From Bolinopsis microptera (Eukaryota > Ctenophora > Tentaculata > Lobata > Bolinopsidae): a stretch of DNA of 64,000 nt. Made by a program: the position numbers and the translations under genes. This document shows, one piece after another, positions 22,754 through 34,700 of the stretch. The stretch spans positions 1,638,028-1,702,027 of the forward strand of contig NC_087079.1 of the NCBI RefSeq assembly GCF_026151205.1, written 5' to 3'. Every line of letters starts with the position of its first letter. The stretch's first letter is position 1. The notes under the pieces are model-generated. The model was not told the DNA's origin. It saw nothing but the letters and a program-made list of their open reading frames with translations, and did no database searches.

Positions 22754-25700
22754 TCAAGAGTCCAGCTGTCTTATCTTGTAAGTTAGAGGAGAGAACTTCA
22801 GATCGAGATCCAGAGCTGATGAGATTAGATCGTACTTGAACCTGTCGTCTCTTTTGTACCCAACACTCTGAAAAACGATGAAAATGATCCCATTAAAGCT
22901 TCTTGATTACCAAAATATATTTCTAAATAAATGTGGATTAATTCATTAAGTTCTTATTCACCAGTTTTCATGTATAATCATATAATGTACAATATACATT
23001 ATACTTTATTAATGTATTATGTATAATGTGGTTATCTGGCCAAGATCAAATAGAAGAATTCTCCATGGCTTTTGTATCTGTTAAATACAATAATGACTTC
23101 TAATTTGATGTTTTCCAGAAACTAAAAATGTCCTCAACTAAATAAGTCTCTACAGAAGAACAGTGGTAACCTGGTGTTGAAAACCGGTGATTAAATGACA
23201 AATGCTTAGCTAGGATCTTAACGCATGTACCAATCGAAATCGTTGCACAAGAAATATAAATAGGTGCTTCGTTAATCCGTATAATATACTGTTATCCTTC
23301 GTGGGTATACCTCTAGAATTGGCTTTGGTGCAAAAATCTCATACAGTACGAGATACGCTCAGAATTAAGATCAAATTTAATCTCACTGTCTCACTGTCTG
23401 TGAAGATAGTTAGATATTGTGAAATTGTAAACAAATTCCCCACTTACCCGCACTCCGCAGCTGGTACAACACCTTGTCAAAGACATATATTCCTTATTTT
23501 AATTATTTTAACCGTCCTCTAACTTCACCCTTAAATTAAACAACCACCTGTCAATTACACTGTCTACTTGACACTGTCTAGGATTCATTACCCCATTATT
23601 TAAAACTCCTTGCACAGATAAAATAAACATTTCTTTGTGAGTTTATGAAGCAGTCTGCTATATATAGTACCATTGCTAACTCTTACTAAAATGAGGCTCC
23701 TCAGCTGCCTGTTTTCACTGATGCTGACTACACCAACTCTGCCACTAGAAGTAAAGATCCTGAATACTCCCGACGGTAAACCCCACCCACCACCCTGCGC
23801 TTTAACATGCTCCGGAATCTCCAAATACAGCGATACTGGAGACTACGAATGGAGGGGCTACCATGGTCAGGCTTACAAAAGAAACAACATTACTGGCTGT
23901 GGGTTTGTTTCAGCTCCAGTGGTTACTGCTGTACTGAAGGGGTACTACACGAGGGGTTGTCCGTCTGTGTTTATAGAGCTGAGTAAAGAGACTAGGTTTG
24001 TTGTTCAGACTGTTGAAGGGGCGACAGCAGGGCAGATGACTAAAGATAGGTGTGATGTTTATTGGACTGCTAACGGTTTCAACTGCTGAGCCACCGACGA
24101 AGAAGATTTATATTACTCGTGGTTCTTTTCCAAATTTTTGTTGTATGTAACTCTATATTGTAAACTATGCAAAATTGTTTCGTTTCCCTCGTTTATTTTC
24201 TCGATTTGTCGCTATTAAGCTATGATATTATGGATTGTTTTGCAGGACTGATTTTATTCCATGACCCAATTTAAGAGTAAAAAGTAATTTTTTACTCGTG
24301 CAAAAGATGATAGGAGTCATGATAATAAGATTATCACACCTATAGAGTATAGACTATAATAGACTATAGGCTGTAGACACCAACCAAATGATGATATAAG
24401 GGCTACCCCAGCCAATAACGCATAGTAACGATGACATAATGCAGCTCCCTATTGAATATTCGATCCAATAACCCACAATAATGGGAGCAACTAGCTACCT
24501 TTATTGTAGATATTCTGTTATAATATATCCGTACAACTTATACTCTGCTGTTTTAGAAGACGTTTAGTTCCTTACACCTCTTTCAAAAGGTGTAGTTCCT
24601 TACAAAAGGTGTAGTTCCTTACAAAAGGTGTAGTTCCTTACAAAAGGTGTAGTTCCTTACAAAAGGTGTAGTTCCTTACACCTCTTTCACCCTCAAACTA
24701 AATCAACAGTACGCTCTGATTTATTGACAAGAACCAATTTCAATGATGTGAACAACCCCAACAACAAATCCAACACTGAACAGGTCGAGCATGCAATGCT
24801 AAACAGTTACCTGGTAAGGTGCTACACAGTTAGGGTAAGGTGCACACTACACACTAGGAGGGGGTTTGTTTAGCAGAAGCATTCAAAATACAGCTTCAGC
24901 AGCTTGAGCTGCACAGTGCACACTAGTCACCCCCCCTCCCCTCCAACCCCTGCAGTCACCTAACTAACCGTGTTATCGGAGAGGGAGGTAACCGCATTCC
25001 TGTGGTTCTTTCGAGCCTGTTCCAGTACCACAGGGTCACAACAAGACATGAGCTTTGCTTCCTCTGGTGTGCAGTCTTCTAGGGTGGGGGCGTTCTTTAG
25101 CTGCGTCAATCTGTCTGATATCTGAGTGGGAGGGGGTACTGTTAGAGTGGGAGAGGGGGGGTTAGAGTGGGAGGGGTTCTGTTAGAGTGGGAGGGGGTTA
25201 GAGTGGGAGGGGTTCTGTTAGATCGCTTGAGTAATTATGAGTAAGCTATTATTGCAAGAGTTAGATATTATGTCAAGTTTATGATTGCATCTTGTGTAGA
25301 TATTATCTTCATTATATAATTATGATACCATACTAAAGTACTAAGATACTGTAAGAATACATCTTTAAACGTCAAATTTCATGCTAGAATGTATGATTGA
25401 GTCTGAAGATGTCAGTCTTTAAAAGCTTAATAACTGCCAACGACTAGCTAATCGCACCATGTCGTAAAGGCCACGAAATCATGCTTGAAAGATCATGATT
25501 ATGAGACGTCAATCTCACCATGTTCATTTAATGTTCTAATGCATCTAACTACTTATCATTTTCCTACTGGTCATGCTCCTGGTATCATGGTCGTGACATT
25601 TCCTGAGAACATCTTCTTGAAAGGCTGTCAAATCATTGCACATATTATTCCATATTATTACATAATATAATAATACTCTGCAATCTTAAATAAAATGATG

Positions 25701-28700
25701 ACTTTAAGAATATCCACCAGAAGTTAAATGGTTGCGACTGTTAAATACTGTTTAGTGAGAGCCGTAAAATATAATGTCTCGAATGTTAAATTTCACAATT
25801 CTCGGATCATACGTAACGTGGAGAAAGTTGTGTACATATTATAACAATGTTAAACGTTAATCTTAATCAATAATAACGATAACATCATGCACATGTAAGT
25901 AATAAAACGAAGACCTTGCAGAGCACATTATTACTTTACTTGTCACTGTAATGTACTAGCTGTCTCTAATACGCTATTACACTGCTTGTCACACTAATGT
26001 ACCGAGTGTGCAGGAGTACAGCTTGACAATGTACACTGTACACACGGCCACGTGACATACACACGTGGTATACATTGTACACTATTAGCAAATTAATAAG
26101 ACCAGGTTATGGAATGTACAGAATGTACAAACACCCGAGTTTGTATCCTGTAATATAGCTACTATCCGCTCCAGCGAGCTTGTATATTTCTATTTTACTT
26201 TTTAATTTTCCCCTGAGTTCGGAAAAAGTGTTATTACTTTATTAGAGCCTTGTGCAGGCTTCAACTTAAGTTGGAGATAGTTAAGTAGAGGTGCCATCGC
26301 CGATAAAATAAACAGGTTTGAAATTGAAACCTCTGATATTATAGAAATTAAACGCAGGTAATTATAATCATGCGATGCTTGTGACTACAATACTCGGTCA
26401 CACATGCGAAACAATTTTACCTAATAAAGAACATAAATTAGAACTCCGTTTAGTTCAAGTAAAAGCAGGTAGAGGTAGAGCTGTATATTTATTTATTGGC
26501 CGTCATTTTTACTGCTTTTCGAAGAGATATTGCAGAATAACAGGTAATAATAATAGAAATAATAATTAGAGATGTAACAATATCTTGCACATGATAACAG
26601 GCGGGGCCAGCGTGTTGATTAGATTATTGGAGTGCTACAGTTCAACATAAAACATCCCGGCATTAAACTAGAATAAAATATAGAAATAATAATTATGAGT
26701 GGAGTTAAAATTAACTGAACTGTTCACCTGAAACTCGTATTATATAATAATGTCTTGTCCATTTTTGGATGTCTTAATTTCTCAAAAAGAGACCGACTTT
26801 TGCAAGTTCATTTGTAGAATCCTTAAACATGCATAATTAAACGGTGTTAATATTCTGCTGTTTTCACCCTAACAAGCCTTACCAATGTATCACACGAAAG
26901 TCAACAAGTTCTTTTCTTTCATTCTAATTTTACAAGAACGAACTCAATCAAAGCCAAATAAACCTGATTTGAGTGCTGAATCCTGTTCACTGTATTTTGT
27001 CACAGTATTTGAATTTGTCCTAGCGTAAGAATAAGATTTTTGAAGGTGGTAAAATTCGTTGTGACAGCGTTTAACTGATCAGCTTACAGCAACGATCAAT
27101 CAAACGCTAACTTTAAAATTTCAATAAGCTTGGGAAAAAAAGTCTCAACATTTTTATTCTCTTTAAAAAAATATCAATTTACAAAGTAACATCACAGATA
27201 AGTAGTTTTTCATATTATGATTTATGAGTCTGTAAAACTAACTGTAGGACTAACTCTACTCTTAAAAGCTTATTTACTTGCCATGATCTGCAAGCAATCA
27301 CAATCCACCTATCCTTGTGGTGGTCCTGTGTAAATTTCATGAGTATTGGATCCTTCACAATTCACCTATCCTTGTGGTGGTCCTGTGTAAATTTCATGAG
27401 TATTGGAGCCTTCACATGGATATTTGAATTTATATTATTAAAAGTTCGCTGAGTCAAAACATCAAGTAACAATCTAGCACATTGAACGTTCAAGCCTAAA
27501 GAAATTCAATAAACCAACATACCTATAACAGAATGAAAGGTTTTTCTCTTATTTCAGTAGTTTACTTTGAAAAGTACATACGTAAGTACATTCTATATCC
27601 CAGAATGGAAGTGTACACATACTCCCAATATGCCAGCTGAATATGACCAATGGTTCAGATACCCCCATACTAATCAACATGATTGCCATCAGCTTCTCTA
27701 GTATAATATAGAGCCTGCAGTATTATTAAAGTTTACACGTCTTACAGTCAGAGTACATCCAATATACCCTCGCACTGAGCAGCATGTTCCATATTAGATG
27801 TTAGCACTGGTATTCTATACTGATAACATGTTTTTTGTTATTTTACTGATAACAACTTAGGGACATCAACACTCATATCAGTAAATACTGAATATTATCA
27901 GTATAATTGTACCACCCATGTCCCATGTGTCTTTATTTCTAATATAAAATACTGGAGAATTTAACAGAGAGGTGTCATCGTTATTTCCACAATCGACCTT
28001 TGAGAACTCCTAAATAATAAATGGCGAAGAAATTGTCTCCATTTTAGCAGTTTAATTTTGCAGCTAAAATTGAGTATTAATTTCTGTCAGACAATATTCA
28101 TTTTATCAGGCTATGAGGCCGCAATTTGAATCTTATTAAAACTTTAAAAGCACTGCAATTTGATAGCATTTTTCCGTGAATATTAAATTCCTCTGAAAGA
28201 GAAACCAGTTTTACTGGAAGGAATTTAGAATTTACAGGAATATTGAGACTTGGCAAATGGCAGACTTTATATTGTCCTGTATTGACAATACTTGTGGTGA
28301 TACTGCACTTACTGGATAATGGAACTATTATATTTTGGTGAATGTTGGCTACGGTTAATAAACATTTACTACGCGTACGTAAATAGTCGGTAAACAGTAG
28401 CCAGTCAATACTTTAAAACATATTTTACAGACGTTACCAATACCATTGTTAGGGAAAGGGTATTGTGTCCGGAGAACACAGATGATCGCAAGTTTTAACA
28501 GGTGTTATGGTAAAGTGGTGATAGATGACGATAAAGCCCGCCCAATCCGGGGATACCATGTCTTTGAGAGTCCTTTAGACAATGGAATATGATGGGGGGG
28601 GTACCAATGGCATAGAATGGAGACAAATGGCATAAAATTCATCAAATGGCATAGAAATTTCATGGCATAAATGGAAATTTTGTTTGGCCAATTCTCCATT

Positions 28701-31700
28701 TATGCCAATTTATGCCATGAATTTAGGTCTTCATATTTGACCTTTAGGATGACTTTAAATTCGCAAATATTATTAGTACTTGAATAAGAGACATGTTTCA
28801 TGCTTTATAACGCTTGGAATGATCTTTAAAGATTCATATGACAAATAAAGAAAATAGAAATGTATTATATCAAACATATACCAAACATTTGACTATTCAA
28901 GAAAAACAAATTCGAAAGTAGGACCCTAGAGCGGAGTCAAATCGCCAGGGTAGGACTCTAGAGCGGAACCCCCTTACCCGTACCGGACCCATACTATGAG
29001 GACCCTAGAGCGGAGTCAAATCGCCAAGGTAGGATTCTAGAGCGGAACTCCCTTACCGGACCCATACTATGAAGACTCTAGAGCGGTACCCACATGCAAA
29101 TTTTAGAGCGGTTAGAAATTTGAGAGTAAAGTTAGTTTTGAAGATTGAGCTATGTTTTTTAATCAATGATTAATAATAGTCGTCACATAATGATGATAGA
29201 ATTGATACAACTTATTATACATTAATACTGCGAATCAAATATCTTAAAATAGTTCACTCAGTTCCAGGTTCCTCGACCATCACGTTCCTCAACATGTCAA
29301 GGTGGGAGAGTGAGACAATGTCATGATCGTCGTAGACTTTTACTAAATGTGCCAGTCGGCTATCCTTGGTACGCTGACGGGCTCGTTTTGCAGGAGGAGC
29401 ATCCCCGTAACCCTCCTTGAGCATCATCTCATCTGTAGTGGACTGTTCTATGTAGACGGCTTAAAGAAAGGTCCAGATAGTTGGGTAAGAGTGTCCCAAC
29501 ATTGCTGCAAACTTTCTGTTAAAGGCCTCTGCGTAGTTGAAGTTGCAGGTAGTCCGGTCGACGAGGTTCCAGGATTGCGGAGGAAAGCGGGCAGGTTTGG
29601 TGCTACGAGCGGTGGAAACTCCCTGTACCCAATTCGTCATGAAGTAGTTAAGGAAGTCGTCGAGGCCAAGGTGGGAGGGCATAAGATCTAGGAGCTCCAT
29701 GAAAGAAGGGAGAACATCGTCCACTGAGAGAAAGGCAAGATGCATAGTGCATAAGTCTACGTATCCACACTCGAACAGGACCTGAAGTCCAGGAATTGGT
29801 AAGGGGGTCGTTAATTCCTTCGTCGTAGTCCTTCTTCAGTCCGTTCTCCCGTACCCATCTCAGCTGTTCGTCCCCGGATGAAGACGGCCTTCTCAGGAAG
29901 AGTTAAGTAATAACTGTTACTCAGCATATTGTAGATAGTTGTGAAGAGGAGTAGGAATCGAATGTGATATACTAAACTAAATTCTCTGTGACATTTATAC
30001 TGCACTATCGAAATCACTAACAAGAACCGCTATGCGATGGGATCTGATCTGGAACATACCCTGTCACTAGACTGAACATGAGATACCCTTAGTAGGTGCT
30101 AAAGTGTCACACGATGAGATCCTCATTCCTAAATGATCTGCTTGAGTGCACGTACTTGGTCGGTATTTCGCTTAGCGAAATCACATCGACCAGTTCATAA
30201 TTATACCTCTTTATCAAAGAATCTTTTTGCATTTTAGAGTAGCATCAGGATATTTCAGTCAAATGGAAGAAGTTTATACCGAACAATTGTCTAACGTATC
30301 TAAAAATTACAATATGATATGATGTATAATATAAATAATCTAGGACAATTTTCTGCTTCAACAACTCCATGAATTATTCTAATCTCACTATTATAATAAT
30401 CAATCACGAGTTGTATCTAATCTGATTTCAATCTTCCGACCAAGTCCACTCTACAGTCCGATCTCGAATTTCTAACCGCTCCAAAATTTACATGTGGGTA
30501 CCGCTCTAGAGTCCTCATAGTATGGTTTCGGTAAGGGAGTTCCGCTCTAGAGTCCTATCCTGGCGATTTGACTCCACTCTAGGGTCCTTATAAGCTTATA
30601 GTATGGTTCCGGTAAGGGGGTTCCGCTCTAGATTCCTACCCTGGCGATTTGACTCCGCTCTAGGGTCCTACTTTTGACCAAGTACGCCATACAGTCCCCC
30701 GCTCTACAGTCCTACAGCCCAAATTGTGAGATGTTCAAAATCCTACAATGATTATACTAGATTAACGTTATTATAGAAAAATAATTAAGGAGTGCTATGT
30801 CGCCATGCAGCAGTGAATATGAAGATATTTAAGCAATATATTATGTAATCATAATTTTGTATAATAGGAAGCAAGTATTTCAGGTTATTTGGTGAACTGT
30901 TATGTAATACTAATATACAGGTTCATCGAGATATCAATGAATATTACTTTTAAGAGGCTACCCATTCGAAACACAGATCATTATCAATCTTATGAAAATG
31001 TTTAAATTTCAAAACCTTCAACATGAACACGGCCCCGACACGATACATCTGTACACATCATTATTATTAACAAATAATATTTTAATCGAGTTGGTAATGT
31101 TACAGTTTTCCACTGTTAATTTGGATATCCGATTGACTGGGAGCATTCAGTCGACTGTCCTCTCTGTTATACGGTGTGTAGCATGAACTATGCCATACTG
31201 CCCGGTCACTTGTCCACAATCAACCAAATCATCATAGGGGGGGGGGGGGGGGGCCAAGTGGATATTTGTAGATATTTGTAGATTAATGTAGAGTGGATAA
31301 TCCACGAAAAAAGTGGATGACATTCTACAAATTTATACATTTATCTCCAAAAATTCAGTCGAATTTCTGGGCACATATTTGAGATTACATTTTTTGTAGA
31401 TAAATGTAGATATTTGTAGATTATTGTCAATGGATAATTCACGAAAATTCTACAAATTCTACAAATTTATACATGTATCTCCAAAAATTCAGTAGAATTT
31501 CTGGGCACATATTTGAGACATACATTTTTTGTAGATAAATGTAGATATTTGTAGATTATTGTAATGGATAATTCACGAAAAAAGTGGATGACATTATCCA
31601 AATATCTACAAATATCCACTTGGCCCACCCCCCCCCCCCCCCCCATCATATCATATTGATATACATTGAACGTAATTATAATCAATAATGCCCATTGCTA

Positions 31701-34700
31701 GGGATATTTTGAGGAATTTAATGGGTGAAAATAGATGTTGTAGTACAATAAATAGAGATAAAGGTGGACAGTACTAGTGGGGTGCAGACAATTCGTTAAA
31801 TTAAATTCTCAGTTCAAAGTTTTAAAATTTCATATTTCGAATGGCATAGAATGGAGACAAATGGCATAAAATTCATCAAATGGCATAGAAATTTCATGGC
31901 ATAAATGGAAATTTTGTTTGGCCAATTCTCCATTATGCCATTTATGCCATTGGTACCCCCCCAATATGATCAATTGTATCGGATTATAACCGTGTTGTTA
32001 TCCAGGACACATTTAGAGAGGCCAGATAATGAACTTATATTAAATAAATGTAGTACCGATCCCAAAGGGAGTGTGTTTTAGGGTGTTGTGTCTGGTGAGA
32101 GGTGCGTTTTAGGGTGTTGTGTCTGGTGAGAGGTGTGATTTAGGGTGTTGTGTCTGGTGAGAGGTGTGTTTTAGGGTGTTGTGTCTGGTGAGAGGTATGT
32201 TTTAGGGTGTTGTGTCTGGTGAGAGGTGCGTTTTAGGGTGTTGTGTCTGGTGAGAGGTGTGTTTTAGGGTGTTGTGTCTGGTGAGAGGTGTGTTTTAGGG
32301 TGTTGTGTCTGGTGAGAGGTTAAAATCTTATGTTGAGACGGTACTAACAGGATACAGATTACAGTTGTAGTAGGGTGGAGACTGTATATAGTATGGCGTG
32401 AGACTGAAACATTATTCAAAAACTAAATTATATTTGATAAAGTGATATTAAGATGCCAACACATTGTGACTAACCATGACATGGCCTCTGGTAGCCACTT
32501 CAACCCCTCACAACCTTTAGTAGAGCTGGTACCCCTCACTGCAACACTCGCAAACAAGGTGTAGAGCTGGTATCGTATGTCACTTCTCCAAGGACCATGT
32601 TATTATAACACCAGAAAAAACATAGTTATTTTTGGCAAGCCACCCCGTTTCAGTGGCACCTGGCACCACATGCTCCCGCTAGAAATAGCCACCCATCGTA
32701 AATAGTACATACCAATATGTTATGTAGCACTGTATTACTCTACTCTAGAAGAGAGTTATCAAACCTGACTTATAAATAATAAAAACTTATGTATCTCTTG
32801 TTAAAACTATTCTAATCCTAGGTATAGGTTTGCCGTATAGTAAAATGAAACGATGGTACTTACAGTTCTGCAAAAAAATTGTTTCGTTGTTTAAGAGTTG
32901 ATATAAATATAAAATAATATTATGACACGGATAACAATATGAAAGTTGGCACCCCGGCCCTGGTTAATAATAGTACCCAGTCAGGAGATCTGGCGGGAAT
33001 ATTACTCGTATTATCGAAAAGATGAATTCTGAGGAATCAAAAAGCTTCTCAACATTTAAAAACCGCTTTTGAACAGCCAAGAATTTGTCCGGATAACAAG
33101 CTCTCCGTTGTTTCACGTGTTATTTGGGCCAAAATCTGAAAATAATCTTTTGACGAACGTACAAAAGAATGTGACATGATAATAATATATAATAATGTCT
33201 AATAATATCCCGTGAATACATTAGTACTGTGTCTCTACTGTACTCTACAAATGTCGTCGTAATAACCAGCTGAGTGTTATTAGTGAGTACAACACGTTGG
33301 GAGCTCTGTTTAAACTTTAAACTTTAAAATGTAATTTGGAGTGGAGCCAAATTTAATTGCAGAGGCCAGGCACAACTCACCAGTTGTAATGTACGGACAC
33401 CTTTAGTTGTTCAACCAAGGCAATGCTGGCTTCTTATTGGCTGGCTCCTCGTTCAGAATTACCTGCTCGGCATTTTATATCTAACTGCTTTGCAGTTTAA
33501 AGTAGTATGGCATTTATAACATAGATGAACTGAGTAAAAATTTAACATCTTAGCTTAATTTTGTAGAACTTGCAAATAATATATGGGGTATGCGATGAAA
33601 CTGCAGAAAGTGGATTTTTTGTTATAATATTTTCCGGGAATTATTTTCCCGAAAAGTCGTGGACACTGGTAACCGATAATTTCACGCAAGGGTTGCCAGA
33701 GTATTATGAGGACAGACTGCGAGTCACCTCAGGGAAGTTTCAAAACAAATAACAGCTAATTTAAAAGCAGACCAAAATTTTAGTAGGGCATAGTATATGA
33801 CATAAATATTGAATATTATTGAGCTTACGTTGTTTATAATCAATATAATGGCATCACCGTTCCTACTGCTGAACTACTTTGACTATTACACGTGTAATCC
33901 ACTGCTTTTATGCTTTCACATTCTCCTCCTTCCTTTTCCCATCAGGCAGTGTCTGCATCTAGTTTAACTCTAGAATTGAACTTTTAAAACTGCTGCTATC
34001 ACTATATGTTATCATAAACCATTAAACATCGCTAACTGTACACAGCCCAAAGGATCCTACTGCATGAACTAAGAAATTTGATGTTATGTTATGTAATGTA
34101 ACTGATGGATGTAATGTTGGCTCGTCGTTAGAATTCAAACAGGGAGACATTGAATGTAAATCATTTAATCGACATGCCTGACTTTAAAGTATGACTTCAT
34201 GTGCGAAATCGGGGAAAAACAGCTAAATAATGGAAAAATCAAATAAATGGAATTTTAAATGGTCTCGGAAATTCGGAAAAAAAGTGACTAAAATTGTTGT
34301 AGACTAAAAATTTGCGAAATTTTTGACTAAAATTATGGTAACCAAAATTTGTGTAGCCCTAATTATTGTGCCCTAAATTTATTGGCCTTAAGGTATTATA
34401 TTGTTACATCATGAAGTCAGTTTAGATAATTTTATCTGAATTTATTGTCTTATTTCGCTTTCTGTTAACGTGAACGGCCTGTTACGGTTAAATGTTACGG
34501 ATAAATGACCATTGTGTTACGGTGAAATGACCATTGTGACGTCATGACCATTGTGTTACGGTTAAATGACCATTGTGACGTCATAACTTTTAGATAATTG
34601 TAATCTGAAGGACTGGCTTATCGCAGAAATAATCAGTTTAGTTCATACCCAAATTATAAGATAATTTTTCCTAAGAATAATTTTCAGCTGTAAAATCACA

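Larger units (their letters stand above)
28594..31962. mobile_element. 3.4-kb MULE-type element with 8-bp target duplication
   Basis: The left end reads GGGGGGGGTACCAATGGCAT and the right end is its inverse (ATGCCATTGGTACCCCCCC). Both outer flanks carry AATATGAT (28586-28593 and 31963-31970), an 8-bp target duplication. Inside are a decayed MULE transposase (29240-29860), subterminal arrays built on CTAGAGCGGA at 28918-29110 and inverted at 30470-30690, and a nested foldback element. A block of about 100 bp occurs in direct orientation at both ends (28609-28710 and 31842-31940). Target length and long inverted arrays fit Mutator-like elements. Confidence 0.75.

Noticed and set aside
22482..22757. 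A leucine/alanine-rich membrane-like peptide.
   Set aside because: Its hydrophobic start is the 15-bp array after the IQCB1 stop codon read in another frame.
24969..25121. Exon of a separate unnamed minus-strand gene together with 22754-22867.
   Set aside because: Phase, strand and similarity to the NPHP5 tail (APTLEDCTPEEAKL) place both as the last two exons of IQCB1, and the total length then matches the human protein.
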